Shown: in pieces, positions 34,257-43,956 of the stretch
Position numbering within the stretch: position 1 is the stretch's first letter
Layout: each line of letters begins with the position of its first letter
Source: Enterobacter oligotrophicus
GTDB lineage: Bacteria > Pseudomonadota > Gammaproteobacteria > Enterobacterales > Enterobacteriaceae
DNA: 64,000 bases
Direction of reading: 5' to 3'
Assembly (NCBI RefSeq): GCF_009176645.1
Contig: NZ_AP019007.1
Location: 1,550,001 to 1,614,000 of the forward strand
Translations under genes and position numbers: made by a program
The notes under the pieces: generated by a model
Told to the model about the DNA's origin: nothing
Databases searched by the model: none
The model's input: the letters and a program-made list of their open reading frames with translations, nothing else

Positions 34257-34667
34257 TTACTCCTGCGTCGGTTGTTGCAGTATCATCCGGCGCAAATCTC
34301 GCCACTCTGCAGCATCCATACTGTCTGCCGCCAGCCACAAATGCTGGCGTCGCCCCCCGTCAACCTGACGTAGCCGAAGCATCATGCCGACACTAAGCAT
34401 CCACGGCGTGCCAATAATATCCCACTCTTTCCCCTGCCAGCGCAGGCGAGAGTCCATCAGCAGCTTGATTTCGCCCTGACGGGCATTGATCCGGCGCTGA
34501 CTGCGCACGCTGTCAAAAACCACAAATGACAACAGCAATAACCACAAAGGCGTATAGCTAAGCGGCCACGGCATCAGTAAAACAAATGCCGCGACCAGGC
34601 CGTGGAGCAATAAAGACATCCACTGCGAGCGCCACGAGACGCGAAGATCAGATTGCCACAGGACCAC
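34257..34667 (-). CDS. cptA: CptA (YgfX), membrane protein partner of SdhE
   Basis: This 136-aa protein has two adjoining membrane segments (~17-49, rich in Leu and Trp) and a soluble C-terminal half. Start and sequence match E. coli YgfX ([13 protein letters not shown]). The start is GTG 34667, inside the 3' end of sdhE, with a 20-nt overlap, so the pair is translationally coupled. In E. coli it has been described as the toxin-like partner of SdhE acting on MreB/FtsZ and, separately, as linked to flavinylation and prodigiosin effects in Serratia. The toxin label is debated. Confidence 0.92.
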   Translation of the reverse strand: MVLWQSDLRVSWRSQWMSLLLHGLVAAFVLLMPWPLSYTPLWLLLLSFVVFDSVRSQRRINARQGEIKLLMDSRLRWQGKEWDIIGTPWMLSVGMMLRLRQVDGGRRQHLWLAADSMDAAEWRDLRRMILQQPTQE

Positions 34668-34914
34668 GTTCCCGATTCCGTGTTTGAATTAATTGCACCA
34701 TCCGTTGCAACTCGGTGTCGGCGGGTTTGCCGTGATTCATCAGCCAGTTGAATAAATCCGGATCGTCAGACTCAAGCAGGCGAACAAACAGACGCTTATC
34801 GTCATCGCTTAAGCTGTCATACTCATATTCGAAGAACGGCATGATGGAGATATCAAGTTCACGCATGCCGCGACGGCATGCCCAGTGAATACGGGCCTTG
34901 TTGTTAATATCCAT
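34648..34914 (-). CDS. sdhE: FAD assembly factor SdhE (YgfY/CptB)
   Basis: This 88-aa helical protein promotes covalent FAD attachment to SdhA and FrdA. The family motif RGxxE is at residues ~15-19 (RRGMRELD), with the FF-EYEYD and [11 protein letters not shown] segments of the DUF339 fold. It overlaps cptA. Upstream, the 293-bp gap to the divergent ygfZ is AT-rich and should hold both promoters; no other gene is seen there. Confidence 0.95.
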   Translation of the reverse strand: MDINNKARIHWACRRGMRELDISIMPFFEYEYDSLSDDDKRLFVRLLESDDPDLFNWLMNHGKPADTELQRMVQLIQTRNRERGPVAI

Positions 34915-35207
34915 GTTCTGTTTCCTGCATTACGTTTGGCACAGTCGGCATCCCGTTCATATTCTTTATCTCTCTACGGGAACACTCGCTAGTGTAACGT
35001 GTTTTTGACCGTTTCTTTACTGGAATATTATTAACCGGAAGCATAGTTCCAAAATTTCCCACACAAATAAAGCGGATTACTCTGTTTTGCGTAGCGCTAC
35101 GCAGATTATTGCGATGGCACGAATGGCCTGCTGAAAGCGCTTGCAATGAATACAGTCTCTTTTACCATTAGGCATTATCAAAGCGTTAAGCAATTCAGGA
35201 CATCACT

Positions 35208-36188
35208 ATGGCTTTTACTCCATTTTCTCCTCGCCAGCCCGCCGCCTCTGCGCGTCTGCCGCTGACGCTTATTACTCTTGATGACTGGGCACTGGCAACA
35301 CTTACCGGTGCCGACGCCGAAAAATACCTGCAGGGCCAGGTGACGGCCGATGTCAGTCAGATGACTGAACATCAGCATCTGCTGGCTGCGCACTGCGATC
35401 CCAAAGGTAAGATGTGGAGCAACCTGCGTCTGTTCCGTCGTCAGGACGGCTTTGCCTTTATTGAACGCCGCAGCCTGCGTGACGCCCAGCTCGCCGAACT
35501 GAAAAAGTACGCGGTCTTCTCCAAAGTCACCATTGCCCCGGATGACGAACATGTTCTGCTGGGCGTGGCGGGCTTCCAGGCACGTGCGGCGCTGAAAAAC
35601 CTCTTTGCTGAACTGCCGGATGCGGAAAAACAGCTGGTCAGCGAGGGCGAGACCTCTATCCTGTGGTTTGAACACCCTGCGGAGCGTTTCCTGCTGGTGA
35701 CTGACGAGGCAACAGCTGAGCGCGTGACCGAAGCCCTGCGCGGTGAAGCACAGTTCAATAACAGCCAGCAGTGGCTGGCACTGAATATTGAAGCCGGATT
35801 GCCCGTGATTGACGCGGCAAACAGCGCACAGTTTATTCCGCAGGCGACTAACCTGCAGGCGCTGGGCGGCATCAGTTTCAGGAAAGGGTGCTACACCGGT
35901 CAGGAGATGGTGGCGCGTGCGAAATTCCGTGGGGCGAACAAACGTGCCTTATGGACGCTGGCAGGTCACGCCAGCCGCGTACCGGAAGCGGGTGAAGATT
36001 TAGAACTGAAAATGGGTGATAACTGGCGTCGGACCGGCACCGTGCTCGCCGCCGTCCAGTTGGATGATGGCCGCCTGCTGGTGCAGGTTGTCATGAATAA
36101 TGATATGGAGCCCGACAGCGTGTTCCGCGTGCGTGACGATGCGAAAACGTTGAGCATTGAGCCGCTGCCGTATTCACTGGAAGATTGA
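35208..36188 (+). CDS. ygfZ: YgfZ, folate-dependent iron-sulfur cluster protein
   Basis: This 326-aa GcvT-like protein, the same length as in E. coli, supports maturation and repair of certain Fe-S enzymes such as MiaB. The signature KGCYTGQE is present, with the functionally essential Cys228. The tetrahydrofolate-binding fold resembles GcvT, which is encoded 12 kb away. AGGAC precedes the ATG. Divergent from sdhE, consistent with the E. coli layout. Confidence 0.96.
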   Translation: MAFTPFSPRQPAASARLPLTLITLDDWALATLTGADAEKYLQGQVTADVSQMTEHQHLLAAHCDPKGKMWSNLRLFRRQDGFAFIERRSLRDAQLAELKKYAVFSKVTIAPDDEHVLLGVAGFQARAALKNLFAELPDAEKQLVSEGETSILWFEHPAERFLLVTDEATAERVTEALRGEAQFNNSQQWLALNIEAGLPVIDAANSAQFIPQATNLQALGGISFRKGCYTGQEMVARAKFRGANKRALWTLAGHASRVPEAGEDLELKMGDNWRRTGTVLAAVQLDDGRLLVQVVMNNDMEPDSVFRVRDDAKTLSIEPLPYSLED

Positions 36189-36198
36189 TGCTGTATCG

Positions 36199-36224
36199 CC
36201 CGGTGGCGCTGCGCTTACCGGGCC
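36199..36224. repeat. REP palindrome
   Basis: A single REP unit almost identical to the one at 10051-10076 lies between convergent ygfZ and yqfA. Confidence 0.75.
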
Positions 36225-36240
36225 TACGGTTTTGATATTC

Positions 36241-36263
36241 ACCCTCTCCCTGTGGGAGAGGGT
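36241..36263. repeat. CCCTCTCCC hairpin, probable dispersed repeat
   Basis: A perfect 10-bp stem ACCCTCTCCC/GGGAGAGGGT with a 3-nt loop is followed by a G-rich tail. A related hairpin follows bglA at 39511. It likely helps to end ygfZ and yqfA transcripts. Confidence 0.55.
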
Positions 36264-36298
36264 CGGGGTAAGGGCATCAGACCGCACCTTACAAAAAA

Positions 36299-36958
36299 CT
36301 ACACCTGCCCCACATACAAATAAATTGCCAGGAAGTGGCATACGCTGCCCCCCAGTACAAAGCCGTGCCAGATAGCATGGTTGTAAGGGATACGCTTGCA
36401 GACGTAGAAAATCACGCCCAGCGAGTAGATCACGCCCCCCACCGCCAGCAGCGTCACACCGCCAATCGCCAGCTTCGTCGCCAGTTGATAAACCACAATT
36501 AACGACAGCCAGCCCATCGTCAGATAGGTCACCAGCGACAATACCTTAAACCGGTGCGCTATGGTCAGCTTAAACAGAACCCCCAGTAGCGCCAGGCCCC
36601 AGATAACCATCATCAGGCCACGCGACAGCGGCGAGTTTAACCCCACCAGCAAAAACGGCGTGTAGGTGCCTGCAATAAGAAGATAGATTGCGCAGTGGTC
36701 AAATTTCTTAAGCCAGATCTTTGCCCGCTGATGCGGAATGGCATGATACAGCGTGGAGGCCAGAAACAGCAGGATCATACTCCCGCCATACAGGCTGTAG
36801 CTGGCGATCGCCATCGCGCTGGCGTTGGTATCTACTGCCTGCACCAGCAGTAACACTAAACCGACAATCCCAAACACCAGGCCAATGCCGTGGCTAATAC
36901 TGTTGGCTATTTCCTCAGCCAGTGAATATCCCTGTGCGATTAATGGTTTACTCACCAT
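36299..36958 (-). CDS. yqfA: YqfA (TrhA), hemolysin III/PAQR-family membrane protein
   Basis: This 219-aa protein, the same length as in E. coli, has seven membrane segments. The family zinc-site residues are visible: NSISHGIG in helix 1, STLYHAIPH and the C-terminal [17 protein letters not shown]. coli YqfA/TrhA has been linked to membrane energy homeostasis; the old hemolysin label is historical. GGAG precedes the ATG. In E. coli yqfB comes next; here it is absent and an RpiR-type regulator takes that interval. Confidence 0.93.
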   Translation of the reverse strand: MVSKPLIAQGYSLAEEIANSISHGIGLVFGIVGLVLLLVQAVDTNASAMAIASYSLYGGSMILLFLASTLYHAIPHQRAKIWLKKFDHCAIYLLIAGTYTPFLLVGLNSPLSRGLMMVIWGLALLGVLFKLTIAHRFKVLSLVTYLTMGWLSLIVVYQLATKLAIGGVTLLAVGGVIYSLGVIFYVCKRIPYNHAIWHGFVLGGSVCHFLAIYLYVGQV

Positions 36959-37223
36959 ACAAAACTCCGGGAAAACAAAGATGATTATTCATCGCCAGAC
37001 TATGCTAACTGAGAATGATTCCAGTGAACACCTGTTAGCTAAAATAAATCAACATTCAGGATTTATCCTTAAAAATCATATCTATAAATTTAAAAACCAA
37101 CTAACAGATGTTCATAATTAAATAAACACCTGTTGAATCAAAGACATAAAATTGCCTTCATACACCAGGCTGCATGGTATGATTCTGAAATGTTGCCCGA
37201 AAGAGAGTTTAGCCACTGTGAGC

Positions 37224-37955
37224 ATGTTCTCCCACTCCGCCGTTGCCAGTCTCAATAATCTGGAGATGATGGTCTATAACACTGTCATTAAAAACCGTGA
37301 CAAAGTGATGTACATGACCATCCGCGAGCTGGCGGATGCGGCTGGTGTCTCGACGACCACGATCCTGCGCTTCTGCCGCAAGCTCAACTGCGAAGGCTAC
37401 TCTGAATTCCGCGTGCGCTTTAAACTCTATTTAGAGCAGAATGAACCCCAGCAGGCGAATTTTGGTGCCAGCGAAATTATCAGCTTCTTTAAAAGTGTAA
37501 ACAATGAAGAGTTCGATGCATTATTAGATGACGCGGTAGATATTATTTTATCTTCTGAACGCATTATATTTGTCGGCGCGGGCACGTCGGGCTCGCTGGC
37601 AAAATACGGTGCTCGCTTCTTTTCTAATATCGGGAAATTCAGTAACCATATCGACGATCCTTATTTCCCGGTCACCAATGATATGGCTAAAAATGCGCTG
37701 GCCATTGTGCTTTCCGTCTCAGGTGAAACCGAGGAGATCCTGCGCTTTGCCAGCCAGTTCAGCCTGCACCACTGTAAGGTACTCTCCATCACCAGCCACG
37801 AACACTCTCGCCTGGCGAAACTGGCGGATTTTAATCTCTCCTGGCATGTGCCACAAACGCGAATTGGTGGCGTCTACGATATTACCACCCAAATTCCCGT
37901 TATCTATATTCTGGAATCACTTGGCCGTAAACTGGCGAAGAAGTTAACAGAATAA
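37224..37955 (+). CDS. RpiR/MurR-family transcriptional regulator
   Basis: This 243-aa protein has an N-terminal helix-turn-helix (~30-60, MTIRELADAAGVSTTTILRF) and a SIS sugar-phosphate-binding domain (~105-230) with FVGAGTSGSLA. The start is uncertain: ATG 37224 (or GTG two codons earlier) suits the family N-terminus, while the frame is open to 37152. It is 115 bp upstream of and co-oriented with bglA, so it probably senses a phosphorylated sugar and controls bglA. It is not next to bglA in E. coli. Confidence 0.83.
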   Translation: MFSHSAVASLNNLEMMVYNTVIKNRDKVMYMTIRELADAAGVSTTTILRFCRKLNCEGYSEFRVRFKLYLEQNEPQQANFGASEIISFFKSVNNEEFDALLDDAVDIILSSERIIFVGAGTSGSLAKYGARFFSNIGKFSNHIDDPYFPVTNDMAKNALAIVLSVSGETEEILRFASQFSLHHCKVLSITSHEHSRLAKLADFNLSWHVPQTRIGGVYDITTQIPVIYILESLGRKLAKKLTE

Positions 37956-38008
37956 AACACCCTGTTTTTCCGTGGTAACAAATTACATTTTATGTGAATT
38001 GTTATATC

Positions 38009-38036
38009 GTGACATTTAATTTCGCTTTGCTAGACT
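38009..38036 (+). promoter_or_regulatory. bglA promoter
   Basis: -35 GTGACA (38009-38014), a 16-nt spacer and -10 TAGACT (38031-38036) are seen, 35 bp before the bglA start. Confidence 0.5.
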
Positions 38037-38055
38037 CGAAAGCAATAAGTCATGA

Positions 38056-39504
<1,449 letters not shown>

Positions 39505-39510
39505 TACCAG

Positions 39511-39533
39511 GCCCTCTCCGAAAAGGAGAGGGC
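39511..39533 (+). terminator. Hairpin after bglA
   Basis: The stem GCCCTCTCC/GGAGAGGGC with a GAAAA loop is followed by only a short T-rich tail. It is related to the hairpin at 36241. Confidence 0.6.
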
Positions 39534-39627
39534 AAACGCCTTTCTTTCCAGACACTTCTTTACAGCTTTCGCGTTGCCAAAAAGCCTGTGCTCTATAAGA
39601 TAAGCCTCGTGAATATTTGAGGCGAAG

Positions 39628-39987
39628 ATGATCAAACGACAACGTAACACTATCCTGCTGGTAGCCCTGGCCTGTCTGGTGGTGCTGATATGCACCGCCC
39701 AGCGAATGGCCGGGATGCATGCGCTTGTCATGAACGTCACCGCCACAAGCCAGTCCGTTCAGCAAGGGCAGGAGAGCACCGACGCGCCGGTGACGCCGTG
39801 TGAACTCAGCGCCAAATCGCTGATGGCGGTTCCACCGGTGCTGTTTGAAAGTGCCCTCTTCGCCGTCACGCTACTGCTGGCGCTGCTGGCAGCCAATCCG
39901 CCACGCCGCGAGCGGCTGTGGCCTCCCCGCGTTATCTCCCCGCCCCGATTACGGGTGCATCTGCGATTATGTGTTTTCCGTGAGTGA
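39628..39987 (+). CDS. scsA: ScsA, small membrane protein of the copper-tolerance locus
   Basis: This 119-aa protein has a first membrane segment ~9-25, an AQRMAGMHALVMN stretch with closely spaced Met and His, Cys58 in TPCELSAKSLM, a second membrane segment ~73-90 and a basic tail. It matches the Salmonella ScsA pattern and heads the same gene set. TGAGG precedes the ATG, and a weak promoter (TTGCCA 39574-39579, TAAGAT 39596-39601) lies upstream. Its biochemical role is unknown; the locus suppresses copper sensitivity. Confidence 0.85.
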   Translation: MIKRQRNTILLVALACLVVLICTAQRMAGMHALVMNVTATSQSVQQGQESTDAPVTPCELSAKSLMAVPPVLFESALFAVTLLLALLAANPPRRERLWPPRVISPPRLRVHLRLCVFRE

Positions 39988-40035
39988 GCATTCGCCTGTT
40001 ATTTCAGGTTAATTCATCATTTACGGAGAAAATTT

Positions 40036-42045
40036 ATGTTTACTGTATTCAGGCGACTGCTGGTCTGCCTGCTTTGGCTATGGCTGCCCCTCAGCCAGGC
40101 CGCCGACAGCGGCTGGCTGCGCGCTGCCGATAATCAGCACGCCAGCGTCAGGCTGCGTGCGCAAACCGAAAGCAACGGCGAAACCCGCCTGCTGCTGGAT
40201 GTCGCCCTGCAAAAAGGGTGGAAAACCTACTGGCGCTCGCCCGGCGAAGGCGGGATTGCGCCAGCGATTCGCTGGCAGCAACCGATTGATGCGACCTGGC
40301 GCTGGCCGACGCCCGAGCGTTTTGACGTCGCGGGTATCACCACGCAGGGTTACCACGGCGATGTCAGCTTTCCCCTCACCCTGCGCGGCGAAGTACCAAA
40401 AAACCTGAGCGGCGTCCTGACACTGTCTACCTGCAGCAACGTCTGTATTCTGACCGACTACCCGTTCTCGTTGGATCTGACCTCCGGGACGGGCGGCGAT
40501 TTTGATTACGATTACCGTCGGGCATTGGGGATGCTGCCACTCAGCAGCGGATTGACGTCAGCGCTCAGTGCCAGCTACGCCACCGGAAAGCTGACCGTGA
40601 CGGCACAACGTGATGCCGGCTGGCAGCAGCCCTCATTGTTTATCGACAGCATGGAGGACGTTGATTTCGGTAAGCCGTCCTTCACCGTGCGCAATGGCTC
40701 GCTTATCGCCACGGTGCCGGTAACGGACAGCTGGGGCGACGCTGCGCCAGACCTCAGCGGAAAAAATGTGTCGCTGGTTCTCGCTGATAGCGGTCAGGCG
40801 CAGGAGTCCAGCCTGATGATCGAGCAAAGCAGCTCCGCGCCTGACTTCTCGTTAGGCTGGGTACTGCTGATGGCGCTGGCTGGCGGTTTGAACCTCAACG
40901 TGATGCCCTGCGTGCTGCCCGTATTAGCCATGAAGCTCGGCACGCTGATGCAAACCGAACACAAGGCACGTGGTCAGGTACGCAGGCAGTTTCTTGCGTC
41001 GGTTGCCGGGATCGTGATCTCGTTCCTCGCGCTGGCGCTGATGATGACGGTTTTACGTTTAGGTAATCAGGCGCTCGGCTGGGGAACCCAGTTCCAGAAT
41101 CCGTGGTTTATCGCAGCAATGACACTGGTGATGGTGCTGTTCAGCGCCAGCCTGCTGGGGCTATTTGAGATCCGTCTCCCCTCCTCTGCCAGCACGTTCC
41201 TCGCTACGCGCGGCGGCAACGGGCTTGCGGGCCATTTCTGGCAGGGTGCGTTTGCCACCCTGCTGGCGACGCCCTGTACCGCCCCGTTCCTCGGGACCGC
41301 CGTGTCGGTAGCACTGGTGGCACCGCTTCCGCTCCTGTGGGGAATATTCTTTGCGATGGGTATTGGCATGAGCCTGCCCTGGCTGCTGGTTGCCGCCTGG
41401 CCGGGGCTGGCGCAGCGGCTGCCGCGTCCAGGCCGCTGGATGAACGTTGTGCGGGTCGCGCTGGGGCTGATGATGCTCGGTTCCTCGCTGTGGTTGTTGA
41501 GCCTGCTGGCGGTGCACATCGGCAGGCTGCCCGTCATCACACTCGGCGTGATGCTGATCCTCGGCCTGCTGTTGGTCACCGCCTGGCGCTACCGCTGGCA
41601 AACGGCACTGCGCGCCGGGGCGCTCGCCATTGTGGTTGCCGGGGCTGTCGCGTTTATCGCCGGCCCAGGCGGCGAGAATTCCCGTCGCGATCGGGTGAAC
41701 TGGCAACCGCTGAGTGAAGAGGCTATCACCCGCGCGCTGGCAGAGAACAAGCGGGTCTTCGTCGATGTCACCGCCGACTGGTGTGTGACCTGTAAAGCCA
41801 ATAAATACAACGTACTGCTGCGCGACGACGTACAGGAGGCGCTTTCTGCACCGGATATCGTCGCCCTGCGCGGAGACTGGAGTCGCCCCTCCGTCACCAT
41901 TAACCAGTTCTTAACGACACGCGGCAGCGCCGCCGTACCGTTTAATCAGATTTACGGACCGGGACTACCGCAGGGCCACGTGCTGCCTGCGTTATTAAGC
42001 CGCGACGCGGTGTTAACCTCCCTGTCCGATGCGAAAGGAAAATAA
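40036..42045 (+). CDS. scsB: ScsB, DsbD-like transmembrane thiol reductase
   Basis: This 669-aa protein carries electrons from cytoplasmic thioredoxin to the periplasm to reduce ScsC. It has a signal peptide (1-22, ending Ser-Gln-Ala) and a periplasmic N-terminal domain to ~265 with TCSNVCILTDYP. The eight-helix core has paired cysteines in NVMPCVLPVLAMK and TPCTAPFLGTA. A C-terminal thioredoxin domain has Cys583-Val-Thr-Cys586. Domain order equals that of DsbD, but the N-terminal domain is the ScsB type. It is 1 nt from scsC. Confidence 0.92.
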   Translation: MFTVFRRLLVCLLWLWLPLSQAADSGWLRAADNQHASVRLRAQTESNGETRLLLDVALQKGWKTYWRSPGEGGIAPAIRWQQPIDATWRWPTPERFDVAGITTQGYHGDVSFPLTLRGEVPKNLSGVLTLSTCSNVCILTDYPFSLDLTSGTGGDFDYDYRRALGMLPLSSGLTSALSASYATGKLTVTAQRDAGWQQPSLFIDSMEDVDFGKPSFTVRNGSLIATVPVTDSWGDAAPDLSGKNVSLVLADSGQAQESSLMIEQSSSAPDFSLGWVLLMALAGGLNLNVMPCVLPVLAMKLGTLMQTEHKARGQVRRQFLASVAGIVISFLALALMMTVLRLGNQALGWGTQFQNPWFIAAMTLVMVLFSASLLGLFEIRLPSSASTFLATRGGNGLAGHFWQGAFATLLATPCTAPFLGTAVSVALVAPLPLLWGIFFAMGIGMSLPWLLVAAWPGLAQRLPRPGRWMNVVRVALGLMMLGSSLWLLSLLAVHIGRLPVITLGVMLILGLLLVTAWRYRWQTALRAGALAIVVAGAVAFIAGPGGENSRRDRVNWQPLSEEAITRALAENKRVFVDVTADWCVTCKANKYNVLLRDDVQEALSAPDIVALRGDWSRPSVTINQFLTTRGSAAVPFNQIYGPGLPQGHVLPALLSRDAVLTSLSDAKGK

Positions 42046-42046
42046 C

Positions 42047-42649
42047 ATGAGAGCGTTTGTTGCCTTACTTCTGCTGTCTTTATCAACGTTCAGCTTCGCC
42101 GCACCGTCAGATGACGCGTCCAATGACCAACTGGCAAAACTGCTGTTTAACGACCCGAATAGCCCGCGAACCGGCGCGAAAGCGCCGAAGCTGACCATTG
42201 TGTCCTTCACCGATTACAACTGCCCGTATTGCAAGCAGTTCGACCCCATGCTGGAGAAAATCGTGCATGACAACCCGGACGTACAGCTCATCGTTAAGCT
42301 GCTGCCTTTCAAGGGGCAAAGCTCGGTGAATGCCGCTAAAGCGGCGCTGTCGGTATGGCAGCAGCAGCCTGATAAATTCTGGGCGCTGCACCAGCGGCTG
42401 ATGATGAAAAAGGGGTATCACGACGATGCCAGCATTGCAGCTGCGCAGGCGAAAACCGGTACGGACAGTATTAAAACGGATGATAAAACGATGGACAGTT
42501 TGAAGATGAACTTAATCCTGTCTCAGGTGCTGAATATTCAGGGCACCCCGGCGACTATTATCGGCGATCGGATGGTGGCGGGTGCCATTCCTTACGACGA
42601 CCTGGAGGGGCTGGTCAAAGAACAGCTGGCGAAAGCCCGTGGTGAGTAA
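42047..42649 (+). CDS. scsC: ScsC, periplasmic thioredoxin-like protein
   Basis: This 200-aa protein has a signal peptide (1-18), a short helical N-terminal stretch and a DsbA/DsbG-like thioredoxin domain with active site Cys59-Pro-Tyr-Cys62 and the cis-Pro loop in GTPATI. Salmonella ScsC binds copper and protects periplasmic thiols; relatives trimerise through the N-terminal helix, though the helix here is short. I chose ATG 42047, preceded by AAAGGA; six codons upstream would overlap scsB. Confidence 0.92.
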   Translation: MRAFVALLLLSLSTFSFAAPSDDASNDQLAKLLFNDPNSPRTGAKAPKLTIVSFTDYNCPYCKQFDPMLEKIVHDNPDVQLIVKLLPFKGQSSVNAAKAALSVWQQQPDKFWALHQRLMMKKGYHDDASIAAAQAKTGTDSIKTDDKTMDSLKMNLILSQVLNIQGTPATIIGDRMVAGAIPYDDLEGLVKEQLAKARGE

Positions 42650-43139
42650 ACTCTTGCGCCTGCTGCGCGAACTGGCCGTGTGGCTGATAATTGGCCTTGC
42701 CGTGAGCCTGGCTGTGGACTTTTTCCGCCAGCCCGCGCTGCCACAGAACTTTTCCTCAACGGCATTGCAGACTCTCGATGGCCAGCCCGTCAATCTCTCC
42801 ACCATGAGCGAGGAACGGCCGCTGCTGGTTTACGTCTGGGCAACCTGGTGTGGCGTGTGCCGCTACACCACACCATCCGTCGTAGCGCTTGTCGCAGAGG
42901 GCGGCAACGTGATGTCGGTTGCGCTACGCTCTGGCGATAACGCCATGCTGGAAAAGTGGCTGGCGAAGAAGAAGATAGCCCTGCCAACGGTCAACGACGC
43001 CAGCGGGGAACTGGCGCGCCAGTGGGACGTGCAGGCCACGCCCACGCTGGTGGTGATCTCTCACGGAGAGGTGAAGTCGATCACCACCGGCTTGACCAGC
43101 AGTTGGGGCATGCGCCTGCGGTTGTGGCTGGCCTCCTAG
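42642..43139 (+). CDS. scsD: ScsD, membrane-anchored thioredoxin-like protein
   Basis: This 165-aa protein has one N-terminal membrane helix (~11-27) and a TlpA-type thioredoxin domain facing the periplasm with Cys-Gly-Val-Cys in ATWCGVCRY and cis-Pro in ATPTLVV. The start is GTG 42642, overlapping the scsC stop by 8 nt (GTGAGTAA), so it is translationally coupled. It is the last gene of the scs set and convergent with ygfF with a 3-nt gap. Confidence 0.9.
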   Translation: MSKLLRLLRELAVWLIIGLAVSLAVDFFRQPALPQNFSSTALQTLDGQPVNLSTMSEERPLLVYVWATWCGVCRYTTPSVVALVAEGGNVMSVALRSGDNAMLEKWLAKKKIALPTVNDASGELARQWDVQATPTLVVISHGEVKSITTGLTSSWGMRLRLWLAS

Positions 43140-43142
43140 CCG

Positions 43143-43886
43143 TTACTTTCCGCCCGCTAGCTCAAGGAAGCTGCCGGTCACATAGGAGGCTTTGTCGCTC
43201 AGCAGCCAGGCAATGGCCTGAGCGACTTCCTCCGGCTGACCACCACGCTGCATCGGTAGCATAGATTTGACCCGATCCACACGCCCCGGTTCACCGCCGG
43301 AGGCGTGAATATCGGTGTATATCAGCCCCGGACGGACGCCGTTGACGCGAATCCCCTGCGCCGCCACCTCCAGCGATAACCCGGTTGTCAGGGAATCAAC
43401 TGCCCCTTTGGATGCCGCGTAATCCACATACTCACCCGGCGCACCCAGGCGTGACGCAGCGGATGAGACATTCACAATTGCCCCTCCCTTACCGCCATGC
43501 TTATGCGACATGCGTTTCACCGCTTCACGACAGCAGAGGAAATAACCCGTCACGTTGGTGGCCAGCACGCGGTTGATACGCTCAGCCGACAGGTTTTCAA
43601 TAGTGGATTGTTCAAACAGAATCCCGGCGTTATTCACCAGCGCGGTAAGCGGCTCGCCTTCCCGATCGATGCTGGCAAACATTGCCAGCACTTGTGCTTC
43701 ATCCCTGACATCCGCACGCAAGGCAAAGGCTTTACCGCCCGCCTCGACGATGCGGTTGATAACGTCCGTCGCGGCTTTGATGTTGTGGTGATAGTTCACC
43801 GCCACGGTATAACCTTCGTTTGCCAGCTGTAACGCGGTGGCTTTACCTATTCCGCGGCTGGCACCGGTGACCAGTGCAATTGCCAT
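43143..43886 (-). CDS. ygfF: YgfF, putative sugar-type short-chain dehydrogenase
   Basis: This 247-aa classical SDR, the same length as E. coli YgfF, starts MAIALVTGASRGIGKATALQ (cofactor loop 7-14) and has NNAG near 88 and the Ser/Tyr/Lys set in VSSAASRLG-YVDYAASK. Substrate unknown. It is downstream of the REP element that separates it from gcvP; all read leftward. In E. coli it is directly beside bglA; the scs genes have been inserted between them. Confidence 0.93.
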   Translation of the reverse strand: MAIALVTGASRGIGKATALQLANEGYTVAVNYHHNIKAATDVINRIVEAGGKAFALRADVRDEAQVLAMFASIDREGEPLTALVNNAGILFEQSTIENLSAERINRVLATNVTGYFLCCREAVKRMSHKHGGKGGAIVNVSSAASRLGAPGEYVDYAASKGAVDSLTTGLSLEVAAQGIRVNGVRPGLIYTDIHASGGEPGRVDRVKSMLPMQRGGQPEEVAQAIAWLLSDKASYVTGSFLELAGGK

Positions 43887-43906
43887 TCTCTTCTCCCAAT
43901 AAAAAA

Positions 43907-43934
43907 GCCGGGTGGCGGCTTCGCCTTACCCGGC
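43907..43934. repeat. REP palindrome
   Basis: A single REP unit with GCCGGG/CCCGGC ends lies between gcvP and ygfF. Confidence 0.8.
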
Positions 43935-43956
43935 CTACATTACTACGCTAATCCGA

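Noticed and set aside
34257..34914. sdhE-cptA as a toxin-antitoxin system
   Set aside because: The pair is a conserved core locus; SdhE is a flavinylation factor and the toxin interpretation is disputed, so it is listed under its core role.
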